50,582 nt of DNA from Bacteroidota bacterium (GCA_002686705.1 NYYH01000041.1:5693-56274); one strand, 5' to 3'. Counted from the first letter of the stretch, positions 17,893 through 27,452 are shown. The notes: a model not told the origin generated them from the letters alone. Translations and numbers: made by a program.

Positions 17893-18348
17893 TTATTTCG
17901 AAAGTAGGTCTTTAACAATACCTGAAACTGTTTTATTATCAGCTTTTCCTGCAAGTTGTTTTGATGCCATCCCCATTACTCGGCCCATATCTTTCATTGT
18001 ATTTGCTCCAGTTTCACTAATTATTTTTTTAACAAGCTCTAATATTTCATTTTCACTAATTTGTTCAGGCAAGTATTTTTCTATTATAGAAGACTGAAAC
18101 TCTTCTTCCTCAGCAAGGTCAGCACGATTTTGTTCTTTATAAAGAATAGCCGATTCTTTTCTCTGTTTTACAAGTTTTTGCAAAAGTTTAAGTTCTACAC
18201 TTTCAGGTACTTCAGAACCACTGACATCGGTGCCGGTTTTCTCCAATAATAAAGCAGCTTTTATAGCTCGTAAAGCATTGAGTTTGCGCTTATCGCGAGC
18301 AAGCATTGCCTGCTTAATGTCATCATTAATAGTTATTTCAAGACTCAT
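17893..18348 (-). CDS. GatB/YqeY domain protein
   Basis: A 151-residue protein of the GatB/YqeY family, related to the tRNA-binding tail of the amidotransferase subunit GatB. Visible motifs are MSLEITINDDIKQAMLARDK, KRKLNALRAIKAALL, EEEFQSSIIEKYLPEQ and ANTMKDMGRVMGMASKQLAGKAD, which cover the whole family profile. The precise role is not established, though it is linked to tRNA or amidotransferase function. I start at the ATG at 18348. An upstream in-frame TTG (18369) lies within the TATATTTG promoter box (18367-18374) and so should not be transcribed. Its place after ftsZ is typical of Bacteroidota. Confidence 0.88.
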   Translation of the reverse strand: MSLEITINDDIKQAMLARDKRKLNALRAIKAALLLEKTGTDVSGSEVPESVELKLLQKLVKQRKESAILYKEQNRADLAEEEEFQSSIIEKYLPEQISENEILELVKKIISETGANTMKDMGRVMGMASKQLAGKADNKTVSGIVKDLLSK

Positions 18349-18366
18349 ATTACCACAGTTTGTGTG

Positions 18367-18374
18367 CAAATATA
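18367..18374 (-). promoter_or_regulatory. Candidate -7 promoter box of yqeY
   Basis: The minus strand reads TATATTTG, an exact TAnnTTTG match 18 bp upstream of the ATG at 18348. It decides the start of this gene by overlapping the alternative upstream TTG. Confidence 0.5.
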
Positions 18375-18447
18375 ATCATATTGAGCAGAAGGAAATTTGC
18401 CCTGAATAATGTTGGAATTTGAGAGAAATACCAACACAGAATTTTTA

Positions 18448-18470
18448 ATTCTATTTACTCAAAATAGAAT
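18448..18470. repeat. Perfect 9-bp AT-rich inverted repeat after ftsZ
   Basis: ATTCTATTT (18448-18456) and AAATAGAAT (18462-18470), loop ACTCA, lie 80 bp beyond the ftsZ stop in a 201-bp intergenic gap. It may fold as a hairpin in the ftsZ 3' region, but it lacks GC pairs and a clean U-tract, so a terminator call is weak. I see nothing else in this gap apart from the yqeY promoter. Confidence 0.35.
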
Positions 18471-18549
18471 CCCTAAAGAATTTGGCACGATAAAATTAGG
18501 ATACAAAAATGTATATACAAATATTGATGTTCAAGGATGATTTCAAATT

Positions 18550-20142
18550 CTAATCTACGTTATCATGTAAAAATGAATTATCTGATTTTATGACTGGTTG
18601 GTTTTTTGAATCCTCACTTAAAGTATATCTTGAGATAACTGACTCGTCTGAAAGATTTGTTTCATCAAGTTTAACTTTTTTTCTTACAAATGCGGGCTCA
18701 TTTTCATATTCAGCTACATTTTCGTGAGATCGTAAGTTAATACTAAGATTCATCAATTTATTTACTCGATCAGCAGCATTTTTGGTAATACTTTCATCAG
18801 CCGCAGCGGGCTGTTGGTCAATTTCTTCTTCTGCTTCACTTTTTGCAGATGAAATTGTATGTCCAATGCTGAGGTATGGTTTATCTGATTTTTTAATTTT
18901 AGATGAAACGTTTATTTCTTGTTTGCTAACTGAGATATCTTGTTCTTGAGGCTTTTGTTCAACATCACTCAAAGCATGCACAATTTTACTTTCATCATCC
19001 TTTGGAATTGCACTTGTTTTTGGTTCAATATTGATTCTTTCAATTTCTGTTATATCTGGTCTTAAATCAGTTTCATTATCACTTGGTATTGATGACTTTG
19101 CTGGAATTGTGCTCTTGTTAGATTGATCTCCATCACCTACGGTTCCAACAACAGCTTTTGGTTTTTCGTTTTCTTTTTTAGCTGCATCAAAACCTGTTGC
19201 AATTATTGTTATACCAATATTGTTTTCAAGTGATTCATCTTTCCCGACTCCCCAAATTGTCTCAGCTTCATTTCCGCTTTCCTTTTGTACATAATCGGTT
19301 ATTTCTGTAATCTCATCCATGGTGATATCTTCTTCACCTGTTGTGATATACAAAAGGATATTTGTTGCTCCGGCAATTTCATTATCATTAAGAAGTGGAG
19401 AATTCATAGCTTCTTCAATAGCTTTTCCTGCACGATCTTGACCCTCTGCCTGAGCAGATCCCATTATAGCCTTTCCACTATCTTTGATCACGGTTCTAAC
19501 ATCTTCAAAATCAACGTTTACGTAACCGGTTACCGTAATAAGTTCAGCAATCCCCTTTGCAGCATTTGCTAGTACATTGTCGGCTTGGGCAAATGCTTCA
19601 CCAAGTACCAGGTTGCCAAACTGTTCTCGTAACTTGTCATTACTAATAACCAGCAGGGCATCAACGTATTTTTTTATTTCATTAATACCTAATTCTGCTT
19701 GCTGCTTTCTTTTTCTGCCTTCGAATCCAAAAGGAAGTGTAACTATACCAACTGTTAGTACTTCCATTTCTCTGGCCAATTTTGCTATTATTGGCGCTGC
19801 ACCGGTACCGGTACCTCCACCCATTCCTGCTGTAATGAATAGCATTTGAGTACTATCCTCACCTAGTAATTCCTTTAATTTCTCAATTGAATCTTCCGCT
19901 GCAGCCTTGCCGACCTCCGGATCTGCTCCAGCACCTAATCCACCTTTGTTGCCAATTTCAATTTTTATTGGAACAGGACTCGACTCAAGAGCCTGCACAT
20001 CGGTGTTGCAAACAGCAAAATCAACACCAGTAATACCTTGTTTAAACATATGGTTTACAGCATTGGAACCACCGCCTCCAACGCCCAATACCTTTATAAT
20101 AGATGGGTGTTGCTTGGGTTGAAATGTAATCATGTTAGTCAT
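18550..20142 (-). CDS. ftsZ: Cell division protein FtsZ
   Basis: Tubulin-like GTPase that forms the cytokinetic Z ring. It has 530 aa. The GTP-binding fold begins IIKVLGVGGGGSNAVNHM, the tubulin signature GGGTGTG is at residues 108-114, and the T7 loop region NVDFEDVRTVIKDSGKAIMG is present. The globular core ends near residue 325. About 190 low-complexity, charged residues follow as a disordered linker, then a conserved Bacteroidota C-terminal tail ending NSFLHDNVD that should bind FtsA and other partners. The linker makes it longer than the ~385 aa of E. coli FtsZ. ATGs lie at residues 1 and 4; either could be used. It follows ftsA after 226 bp, an unusually wide gap inside this cluster. 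Confidence 0.97.
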   Translation of the reverse strand: MTNMITFQPKQHPSIIKVLGVGGGGSNAVNHMFKQGITGVDFAVCNTDVQALESSPVPIKIEIGNKGGLGAGADPEVGKAAAEDSIEKLKELLGEDSTQMLFITAGMGGGTGTGAAPIIAKLAREMEVLTVGIVTLPFGFEGRKRKQQAELGINEIKKYVDALLVISNDKLREQFGNLVLGEAFAQADNVLANAAKGIAELITVTGYVNVDFEDVRTVIKDSGKAIMGSAQAEGQDRAGKAIEEAMNSPLLNDNEIAGATNILLYITTGEEDITMDEITEITDYVQKESGNEAETIWGVGKDESLENNIGITIIATGFDAAKKENEKPKAVVGTVGDGDQSNKSTIPAKSSIPSDNETDLRPDITEIERINIEPKTSAIPKDDESKIVHALSDVEQKPQEQDISVSKQEINVSSKIKKSDKPYLSIGHTISSAKSEAEEEIDQQPAAADESITKNAADRVNKLMNLSINLRSHENVAEYENEPAFVRKKVKLDETNLSDESVISRYTLSEDSKNQPVIKSDNSFLHDNVD

Positions 20143-20368
20143 TTAAATTTGGATGTATTAAAATTAATTCATTGAAATGTGCTATTTTAAATTGAGACAA
20201 GTAGTTTTTAACAAAAAAAAGTTAATTAGATAATGATCATAAAAATGAGTGCTAAAACCACAGTTATGAAGATCATATTCTTTATTATTTTCCTCTATCG
20301 TTTGGTTTTCTGAAATTTGTAATATTAGATAAAGGATTATTTGATCATTTAAATTATACATAATGTTA
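20143..20368. other. 226-bp ftsA-ftsZ intergenic gap
   Basis: A very AT-rich spacer with no credible reading frame and no exact TAnnTTTG box on the minus strand. It may contain a non-consensus ftsZ promoter or an mRNA processing site. Nothing specific is visible. Confidence 0.4.
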
Positions 20369-21691
20369 TTATTCTGATGTATCACTCTCAAACCATTCCT
20401 TCAAAGAATTAAGAAATCTTGATGTACCTGATTCAGAGGAATTGTCTTTTTCTTTTTTCCGTTGCTTCTTTCTACCTTTCCTTCCTGGAGCGTCATCGTC
20501 ATCATTTTGTAACGCATTGTTTTCTCTTGTCTTTTCATAATCGAACCGACTTATACCTTCAATTACCAAACCCACTCCTGTTGCATACATTGGGCTTGCC
20601 ATTTCATCGGTAACATCAACAGCAAGATGCTCGTTTGGATAGCCAATACGGGTTGCCATTCCGGTAGTAAATTCTGTAAGTTGGTCGACATGCTTTAGCG
20701 AAGCGCCACCACCGGTTAGCACGATACCTGCAATAAGTTTTTTCTCGAACCCGGAATTTTTTATTTCAAAAAATATTTGTTCAACAATTTCTTCCATACG
20801 GGCTTGAATAATTGATGCGAGATTCTTAAGAGTTATTTCTTTAGGTGGCCTGCCTCTTAGTCCTGGAATTGCTACTACTTCATCATCACGATTTTCACTT
20901 GCTAGTGCTGATCCGAATTTTATCTTAAGCTCCTCAGCATGTTTTTTTATAATCGTACACCCTTCTTTTACATCTTCAGTTACAATGTCGCCACCAAATG
21001 GGATAACTGCCGAGTGTCGTATGATCTTATCCTGAAAGATAGCTATATCTGTGGTTCCACCTCCTATATCAACCAAAACAACACCTGCTTCTTTCTCCTC
21101 TTCGCCAAGAACTGCTTCTGCAGATGCTATTGGTTCAAGAATTAGGTTTACCATTTCCAGATCAGCCTTTTTAATGCACTTGTAGATATTTTTTGCTGAT
21201 GCAGTTTGGCCAATAATTATATGAAAGTTAGCTTCAAGATTGTTGCCTAACATACCAACTGGTTCTGTAATACCACTTTCATTATCAATAATATAATCCT
21301 GCGGAATAACGTCTATAATTTCTTCGCCTGGTGCCATACTTAACTTATACATATTTTGTGTTAAGCTGTCTATCTCCTCAACGGTTATTTCCTTGTCGTC
21401 ATCATCACGAATAATATTTCCCCGGTGTTGATGACTTTTAATATGCTGACCTGCAATGCCTACATTAACATATTTTATTGCTACACCTGATTTTTCTTCA
21501 GCCTGTTTTACTGCCTTTCGAATCGACTGAACTGTGTTTTCTATATTGGCAACAACACCACGTTTAACACCGATAGATTCAGTTTTACCATATCCTAGTA
21601 TTTCAATCTTACCATATTCATTTTTGCTACCTACTATACAGGCTATTTTGGTCGTGCCGATGTCGAGTCCGACAATGATTTCAGTTTCCAT
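20369..21691 (-). CDS. ftsA: Cell division protein FtsA
   Basis: Actin-like ATPase that tethers FtsZ to the inner membrane. At 440 aa it shows the phosphate-1 motif GLDIGTTKIACIVG (residues 8-21), the inserted 1C domain, the phosphate-2 motif VVLVDIGGGTTDIAIF and the adenosine motif GIVLTGGGASLKHVDQL. A charged, low-complexity stretch (GRKGRKKQRKKEKD) precedes the C-terminal helix FLNSLKEWFESD, which is amphipathic and likely the membrane-targeting sequence. It starts 4 bp after the ftsQ stop, so it is translated with the upstream wall genes. Confidence 0.96.
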   Translation of the reverse strand: METEIIVGLDIGTTKIACIVGSKNEYGKIEILGYGKTESIGVKRGVVANIENTVQSIRKAVKQAEEKSGVAIKYVNVGIAGQHIKSHQHRGNIIRDDDDKEITVEEIDSLTQNMYKLSMAPGEEIIDVIPQDYIIDNESGITEPVGMLGNNLEANFHIIIGQTASAKNIYKCIKKADLEMVNLILEPIASAEAVLGEEEKEAGVVLVDIGGGTTDIAIFQDKIIRHSAVIPFGGDIVTEDVKEGCTIIKKHAEELKIKFGSALASENRDDEVVAIPGLRGRPPKEITLKNLASIIQARMEEIVEQIFFEIKNSGFEKKLIAGIVLTGGGASLKHVDQLTEFTTGMATRIGYPNEHLAVDVTDEMASPMYATGVGLVIEGISRFDYEKTRENNALQNDDDDAPGRKGRKKQRKKEKDNSSESGTSRFLNSLKEWFESDTSE

Positions 21692-21695
21692 ACAA

Positions 21696-22490
21696 TTATT
21701 TTTTAGTACAAACTATTTGATCTTTATAAGTAAGGTTTATTGTTTTATAGATATCCCAATCATCTGTTTTAAGAGACTTTCTATAATAAGCATCCAAATT
21801 TCTAAGCTTGATTTGAGCATTGTCAAATGTTCCAAACTGAACTAGATGATTGCCTAATTCAGGAATTAGATCGTATTCACCTTTGCTGTTCACATATATC
21901 TGATTTATCTGAGCTTTAAGTAGTTCATTTTGATTGATTAGTTGGGTTAGGTAGAACAGCTCTTGTAGAAAAGAACTACTATAAATTGAATCGGTGATGT
22001 TACTATTGAAGTTGGTTATTTTATCTTTAATATAACCATTTGCGATTATTACGCGTGGAGCAAATTGACGGCTAATAGGAAATATATCACCATTATTATC
22101 GATATAAAATCCTTCATTACCACTGTCATAAATTCTGATTATCGGTTCTTTCTCTTTAATATTAATAAGTAACCTGCCATCAACTGTAAAATAACTATCT
22201 ACTTCATCAATATAAGGGTTGTTGGTTAATACGTTTTCAATTTTGTCTGTTTCCAGTTTATTTATTATTAACGAATCGACAACTTCTGGATTTAGAGGCA
22301 AATTCTTAATCCTATTTAACTCATGCAATATTTCGCCAGAATTAAGAAAACCTAACTCTGAGTTTCGATAAATATTAACCTCAATATCAGAAACCTGGTT
22401 AGACTTATTATAATTGACAATAAATCCTGTTAATGTTAATAACCCGATAATAGTTAATGTAAAAAGTGATATGTAAATTATTCGTTTCAA
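21696..22490 (-). CDS. ftsQ: Cell division protein FtsQ/DivIB
   Basis: Bitopic divisome protein linking FtsA/FtsZ-side and periplasmic FtsB/L/W/I-side components. It has 264 aa, with one membrane helix at residues 5-25 and then a POTRA-like beta domain (DIEVNIYRNSELGFLNSGEIL, NNPYIDEVDSYFTVDGRLLINIKEKEPIIRIYDSG) and a C-terminal FtsQ domain. The sequence is divergent, as usual for this family. Identification rests on the POTRA-like pattern and on position between murC (4-bp overlap) and ftsA (4-bp gap). Confidence 0.9.
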   Translation of the reverse strand: MKRIIYISLFTLTIIGLLTLTGFIVNYNKSNQVSDIEVNIYRNSELGFLNSGEILHELNRIKNLPLNPEVVDSLIINKLETDKIENVLTNNPYIDEVDSYFTVDGRLLINIKEKEPIIRIYDSGNEGFYIDNNGDIFPISRQFAPRVIIANGYIKDKITNFNSNITDSIYSSSFLQELFYLTQLINQNELLKAQINQIYVNSKGEYDLIPELGNHLVQFGTFDNAQIKLRNLDAYYRKSLKTDDWDIYKTINLTYKDQIVCTKK

Positions 22491-23839
22491 TTCATTAAAA
22501 GTTGAGTTTCAATTTCATTAGCAAGCAGCCCAATATCACCAGCACCCATTGTTACTAATACTTCCGGTTGATTTTTGAATAAGTACTCCAATATTTCTTC
22601 TTTACTCATTATTTGCCCTTTTTTATTAGTAGTCTGATTAAGTATTGTATGTGATGTTATATCTTCAATTGGTTCTTCTCTGGCAGGATAAATATCCATC
22701 AGTATTAATTCGTCAAGTTGACTTAATTCGGCTGCAAATTCGATTGCAAAGTCTCTTGTTCGGCTAAATAAATGTGGCTGAAATATCCCGGTTAATTTTT
22801 TATTGGGATATAATTTTTTAACGGCAGAAATTGTTGCTTTAATTTCTTCAGGATGATGGGCATAATCGTCAATAAAAATAGTTTTTCCATTATCAATTCT
22901 GAAATCCATTCTTCGCTCAACACCTTTAAAAGTAATTATACCTGTTCTTATGTTTTTTAGCGATAATCCAATTTCGATAGCAATTGCTGTAGCTGCTAAT
23001 GTATTTTCAATGTTATGAAAACCGGGAATCTGAACTTCCACGTTTTCCATTTTTCCTATCTCTGTATCTATGTCAATAATGAATTTCCCATCTGCAATAT
23101 GGATATTCGATGCGAATAATGAAGCATCATTTTTTATACCGTAAGTAACATTTTTTGCATCGATACTATCAAAAGAGCCTAATTTAGAATTATGTATCAA
23201 CACTCCTTCCGGTGGTAGTTTCTTTACAAATTGTTCAAAAGTTGATTTTAAATCTTCATAATCCTTATATATGTCGAGATGGTCTTCGTCAATTGATGAA
23301 ATCACTGCAATATTTGGTTTAATCTGAAGCAATGATCTGTCGTATTCATCTGCCTCAACAACCATGTATTCAGTTGATTTAGATAATATTAAGTTTGAGT
23401 TATAATTTTTGCAAATACCACCTACAAAAGCTGTCACATAAATTCCACTATTTTTAAGTAAGTGGGCCGTTAATGCTGAAATACTAGTCTTTCCGTGTGT
23501 GCCTGCAATTGCTATTGTAAAGAAGTCGCTCGTTAGTCTACCAATTATTTCTGCTCTTTTGAGAATTGGAACACCTAGGTTTTTCAAATAAATAAGTTCA
23601 ATATTTTGTGAAGGAATAGCAGGTGTGTAAATTGCAATACTGATGTTTTCAGGTATCTGGTTTATGTCTGATTCAAAATGAATTGTCATCCCTTCGTTGA
23701 TCAATTCTTCTGTTAATTGACTTCTCTGAATATCGTAACCAAAAATAATGGCACCTTGTTGTTTGTACCAGCGAGCAAGTGCGCTCATGCCAATACCACC
23801 AATACCAAGGAAGTACATTATTTTGTTACTGTTATTCAT
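22487..23839 (-). CDS. murC: UDP-N-acetylmuramate--L-alanine ligase MurC
   Basis: Cytosolic ATP-dependent ligase adding L-Ala to UDP-MurNAc, the first residue of the peptidoglycan stem peptide. At 450 aa it has the N-terminal nucleotide-binding motif FLGIGGIGMSALARWY, the Mur ligase P-loop AGTHGKTSISALTAHLL, VVEADEYDRSLLQIKP, the ADP-contacting FIDDYAHHPEEIKATI and the C-terminal QPHLFSRTRDF. It overlaps murG by 8 bp and ftsQ by 4 bp. Confidence 0.97.
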   Translation of the reverse strand: MNNSNKIMYFLGIGGIGMSALARWYKQQGAIIFGYDIQRSQLTEELINEGMTIHFESDINQIPENISIAIYTPAIPSQNIELIYLKNLGVPILKRAEIIGRLTSDFFTIAIAGTHGKTSISALTAHLLKNSGIYVTAFVGGICKNYNSNLILSKSTEYMVVEADEYDRSLLQIKPNIAVISSIDEDHLDIYKDYEDLKSTFEQFVKKLPPEGVLIHNSKLGSFDSIDAKNVTYGIKNDASLFASNIHIADGKFIIDIDTEIGKMENVEVQIPGFHNIENTLAATAIAIEIGLSLKNIRTGIITFKGVERRMDFRIDNGKTIFIDDYAHHPEEIKATISAVKKLYPNKKLTGIFQPHLFSRTRDFAIEFAAELSQLDELILMDIYPAREEPIEDITSHTILNQTTNKKGQIMSKEEILEYLFKNQPEVLVTMGAGDIGLLANEIETQLLMN

Positions 23840-24941
23840 AATAAATTTCTATCATTTTATTAGCCTCCTTTGCAATATTGTAGGCTGCATCAGGATAACT
23901 AAAAACATCTAAATTTTTAATTATAGTTTTTTGAAGTTCGGTGTTTTCAACTAGTGACTTAATCACGTCTGGCAAACTGCTAATTGCATTTTCTTCTTTA
24001 ATCATAAGAGCTGCCTCTCCATCAACTAATGTTATTGCATTTTTTGTTTGATGGTCCTCAGCAGCAGATGGTAGCGGAATAAATATAGCCGGTTTTCGTA
24101 CTGCAATTATTTCGGCAATGGAAATTGCGCCAGCACGTGAAATAATAAAGTCAGCAGCAACATAAGCCATGTCCATTTTATGTATAAAATCGGTAACAAC
24201 AATTTGTTTGTTTCTGTTTGCTGCATTTTCAGCTATATCTTTCGAGTTACTTCCTGTTTGCCAAATTATTTGCAGATTTAATCTAAGAAGGTGTTTGAGA
24301 TTTTCAGCAACAGCAATGTTAATTTGCTTAGCCCCCTGACTACCACCAATTATTAAAAGTGTTTGTTTGCTGTGATCTAAATTGAAAAAATCAAAGGCCT
24401 CTTTTTTAGTAGGTGAGAGTTTCAAGATTTCTTTTCGGATGGGATTTCCGGTTATAATAATCTTTTCACGCGGAAAGTATCGCTCCATGTTGTGATAAGA
24501 AACACAAACTTTATTAACTCGTTTACCAAGTAATTTATTTGTTATTCCGGGAAAAGCATTTTGTTCGTGCACAAGGGTTGGAATATCTTTTTTAGAGGCT
24601 ACATAAAGTAGAGGACCGCTTGCGTAACCTCCTGTACCTATTACAATATCTGGTTTAAATTTATTAATAATACGATAGGCTTTATAAATGCTTGAAATCA
24701 CTTTAAGAGGAAATAATATATTCTTAGTAGTTAACTTTCTCTGAAGGCCACTAATCCACAAACCAGTAATAGGATATCCTGCTAAGGGCACTTTATCCAT
24801 TTCCATTTTGCCTAGTGCTCCAACAAAGTGAATATTAGTTTCTGCTAATTTTTCTTTTAGGGCGTTAGCAATAGCTATTGCAGGAAAGATGTGACCACCT
24901 GTTCCACCACCACTAACTAATATGTTGATTTTCTTAGGCAT
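23832..24941 (-). CDS. murG: Undecaprenyldiphospho-muramoylpentapeptide GlcNAc transferase MurG
   Basis: GT28 enzyme that adds GlcNAc to lipid I, making lipid II on the inner face of the membrane. It has 369 aa. The N-terminal lipid-binding glycine motif is VSGGGTGGHIFPAIAIA, the second G-loop motif is GTGGYASGPLLYVA, and the donor site is IIGGSQGAKQINIAV with SRAGAISIAEI and PLPSAAEDHQTKNA. All expected catalytic and UDP-GlcNAc-binding segments are present. Overlaps of 8 bp with both ftsW and murC indicate translational coupling. Confidence 0.97.
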   Translation of the reverse strand: MPKKINILVSGGGTGGHIFPAIAIANALKEKLAETNIHFVGALGKMEMDKVPLAGYPITGLWISGLQRKLTTKNILFPLKVISSIYKAYRIINKFKPDIVIGTGGYASGPLLYVASKKDIPTLVHEQNAFPGITNKLLGKRVNKVCVSYHNMERYFPREKIIITGNPIRKEILKLSPTKKEAFDFFNLDHSKQTLLIIGGSQGAKQINIAVAENLKHLLRLNLQIIWQTGSNSKDIAENAANRNKQIVVTDFIHKMDMAYVAADFIISRAGAISIAEIIAVRKPAIFIPLPSAAEDHQTKNAITLVDGEAALMIKEENAISSLPDVIKSLVENTELQKTIIKNLDVFSYPDAAYNIAKEANKMIEIYYE

Positions 24942-26103
24942 AAGCGATTTCGCTATTTAAATTTTTGCCCTTTGTCTCTTTTTTGTCCAATTCCTTGCTT
25001 ACACTTAATATTATTCCTATTGACAGGCTTGTAAACCAAATTGAAGTTCCTCCCATACTTACCAAAGGCAGTGGCTGACCCGTAACAGGTAGTAACCCAA
25101 CAGCTACTCCCATGTTTATCATGGCCTGAAATACCAGACTGAAGGCAACTCCTATAGTTAGGAATGCCCCGAAGGTGCCAGGTGCTTTTGTTATTATTTT
25201 AACTGCCCTGAAAAGTAGTATCAAATAGAGAAGGACAATTAATACTCCTCCAATAAGGCCGTATTCTTCTATAATTATAGCGTATATAAAATCAGAGTAT
25301 GGGTGGGGAAGGAAGTTTCGTTGAGTGCTATTTCCTGGCATTTTACCAACAATACCTCCTGTGGCAATTGCAATTTTAGCTTGTTCCACCTGAAAGCTAT
25401 CACCTTTACTGCCATCAACATAATCAGTTATCCTGTTTTTCCACGTTCCAAGCCTACCCTGTTGTCCTTCAGGTAAATTGTACAATAAGGTTAAACCTAT
25501 CACAAGTAAAACTAAACCTATACCAATCATTCCAAATATATAAGTTAATTTTACTCTTCCAATAAATATTAATACCAAGCTTGTTATAAAAAGCAATACT
25601 GCAGTAGAAAAATTACCCCAAAAAATTAGTCCAGTAACAATTATTACGGGTAACATAAGAGGAACAAATGCGGATTTAAAATCATGAATTTTATCCTGTT
25701 TTTTGGTTAGCATCCTCGCTAAATAAATTATTAAAGTAATTTTTGCAAGGTCGGATGTTTGAAACGAAAGGCCAAATGGAAGTGGAAGTGCTCTTTTTGC
25801 TTCGTTAAGGTTTAAACCGAAAAATAGTGTAATAAACAACAGTGGTACTGCAATATATAGGGCAATTTGAAAGATTCTGGAGTAGTATGTATATTTAATA
25901 GTATGGGCTAGATACATTAATACCAGTCCTAGGAATAATATTAAACCATGTTTGAACATATAATATTCAGTATTTCCTCCTTGATGTTTATATGCTAATG
26001 TTCCGGTTGAACTGTAAACAGCGAGAAATGAAAATAATGACAATAAAAAAACTATTGCCCAAATGACTTTATCACCCTTGATATTTTTAAATAGAAAGGC
26101 CAT
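24934..26103 (-). CDS. ftsW: Peptidoglycan polymerase FtsW (SEDS family)
   Basis: Integral membrane glycosyltransferase that polymerises lipid II at the septum with its partner FtsI. It has 389 aa and about ten membrane helices. Family segments include SFLAVYSSTGTLAYKH, LPLPFGLSFQTSDLAKITLIIYLAR, QVEQAKIAIATGGIVGKMPGNST, FLPHPYSDFIYAIIIEEYGLIGG and the C-terminal GLLPVTGQPLPLVSMGGTS, the SEDS signature. Position beside murG and murD supports FtsW rather than RodA. Confidence 0.95.
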   Translation of the reverse strand: MAFLFKNIKGDKVIWAIVFLLSLFSFLAVYSSTGTLAYKHQGGNTEYYMFKHGLILFLGLVLMYLAHTIKYTYYSRIFQIALYIAVPLLFITLFFGLNLNEAKRALPLPFGLSFQTSDLAKITLIIYLARMLTKKQDKIHDFKSAFVPLMLPVIIVTGLIFWGNFSTAVLLFITSLVLIFIGRVKLTYIFGMIGIGLVLLVIGLTLLYNLPEGQQGRLGTWKNRITDYVDGSKGDSFQVEQAKIAIATGGIVGKMPGNSTQRNFLPHPYSDFIYAIIIEEYGLIGGVLIVLLYLILLFRAVKIITKAPGTFGAFLTIGVAFSLVFQAMINMGVAVGLLPVTGQPLPLVSMGGTSIWFTSLSIGIILSVSKELDKKETKGKNLNSEIAYA

Positions 26104-26105
26104 TA

Positions 26106-27452
26106 TTAAAGTTCTTTTACAGCCGATTTAAATTGATTTCCACGATCTTCATAGTTTTCAAAAAGATCCATACTTGCACAAGCAGGAGATAGTAATACAA
26201 CATCTCCTTTTTTTGCGATATTATATGCAGCATTAACAGCTTGAATGGCAGAATATGTATCAAGTATGATTTCCACAATATCACCAAAAGCATCATGAAT
26301 GGGTTCGTTGTTGAGTCCAAGACAAACAATTGCTTTTACCTTATTTTTTGCTAGCGGTACCAGCAAACCGTAATCGTTACCTTTATCAAGGCCTCCGGCA
26401 ATCCATATAATTGGTTTGTCATAGTGTTCAAGGGCATACCAGGCAGAATTTACGTTGGCAGCTTTCGAATCATTAATAAAACTGATACCATGTACACTCG
26501 ACACAAATTCGAGTCGGTGTGCAACATTGTGGAAATCAGACAAACAGGTTTTAAGTGTCTCTCTTCTTATTTCCAAAAGCCTGGAAGCAACACCTGCAGC
26601 CATTGTATTATAGATGTTGTGTTTACCTTGTAATGCTAATTGTTCTAATGTCATATGTATTTGAGTTTTATTTTCTACTATTATTATTTCATTTTTATTC
26701 AGATATGCTCCCTGATTAAATTCTCTTTTAGAGAGGCTAATAGGAAACTGTTGTGCCAACACTTTTGCATGCTTTAGTTTTTCTGTTATCGCAGGATCGT
26801 CAAAGCAATAAATAAGTGCGTCCTCTGTTGTTTGATTTTGAATAATGCGGAACTTTGAATCGATATAATTGCTGAAGTTGTTGTTATATCGGTCGAGATG
26901 ATCCGGTGTGATGTTCAGGATAATTGCAATGTTTGCCCGCAGGGTTACTATCCCATCCAACTGAAAACTGCTTATTTCCAATACGTAAACATCATAATCG
27001 TTTTCAGCAACCTGTTTCGCAAAACTATCGCCTATATTTCCTGCTAATCCAACATTAGTTCCACCTGCTTTTAATATATGATACAGAAGCAGAGATGTTG
27101 TTGTTTTACCATTACTGCCGGTAATACAAATAAGCTTTGCTGAGGTATATCTTGCAGCAAATTCAATTTCAGATATAATAGGAATCTTTTTAGCCCTAAT
27201 AGATTCAATAATTGCAACCGTTTCCGGGATGCCAGGACTCTTAACTATTTCATCAGCAGAAAGTATCAGATTTTCGGTATGACCACCTTCTTCAAAATCA
27301 ATTTCAGAATGTTTAAGAACGTTAATATATTTTTGTTTTAACTTATTATTATCACTTATAAAAACCGATATTCCTTTTTTCTTTGCTAACAATGCAGCCC
27401 CAACCCCGCTCTCGCCTCCGCCAAGTATAACTATTTGATAATGAGTAATCAT
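26106..27452 (-). CDS. murD: UDP-N-acetylmuramoylalanine--D-glutamate ligase MurD
   Basis: ATP-dependent ligase adding D-glutamate to UDP-MurNAc-L-Ala. At 448 aa it has the N-terminal Rossmann motif ILGGGESGVGAALLAKK, the substrate segment VKSPGIPE, the P-loop ITGSNGKTTTSLLLYHIL, LEISSFQLDGI, NITPDHLDRY, FINDSKAANVNSAWYAL, WIAGGLDKGNDY and LLSPACASMDLFENYEDRG, which together cover the MurD profile. It lies 12 bp after mraY and 2 bp before ftsW. Confidence 0.97.
   Translation of the reverse strand: MITHYQIVILGGGESGVGAALLAKKKGISVFISDNNKLKQKYINVLKHSEIDFEEGGHTENLILSADEIVKSPGIPETVAIIESIRAKKIPIISEIEFAARYTSAKLICITGSNGKTTTSLLLYHILKAGGTNVGLAGNIGDSFAKQVAENDYDVYVLEISSFQLDGIVTLRANIAIILNITPDHLDRYNNNFSNYIDSKFRIIQNQTTEDALIYCFDDPAITEKLKHAKVLAQQFPISLSKREFNQGAYLNKNEIIIVENKTQIHMTLEQLALQGKHNIYNTMAAGVASRLLEIRRETLKTCLSDFHNVAHRLEFVSSVHGISFINDSKAANVNSAWYALEHYDKPIIWIAGGLDKGNDYGLLVPLAKNKVKAIVCLGLNNEPIHDAFGDIVEIILDTYSAIQAVNAAYNIAKKGDVVLLSPACASMDLFENYEDRGNQFKSAVKEL

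Noticed and set aside
18448..18470. ftsZ terminator
   Set aside because: The stem is perfect but almost wholly A/T and is not followed by a clean T-run, so it is listed as a repeat only.
20182..20391. 69-codon minus-strand frame between ftsA and ftsZ
   Set aside because: It overlaps the ftsA end, is of low-complexity AT-rich composition and resembles no protein; likely chance.
26117..26329. 70-codon minus-strand frame inside murD
   Set aside because: It is an out-of-frame shadow of the MurD C-terminal domain on the same strand.
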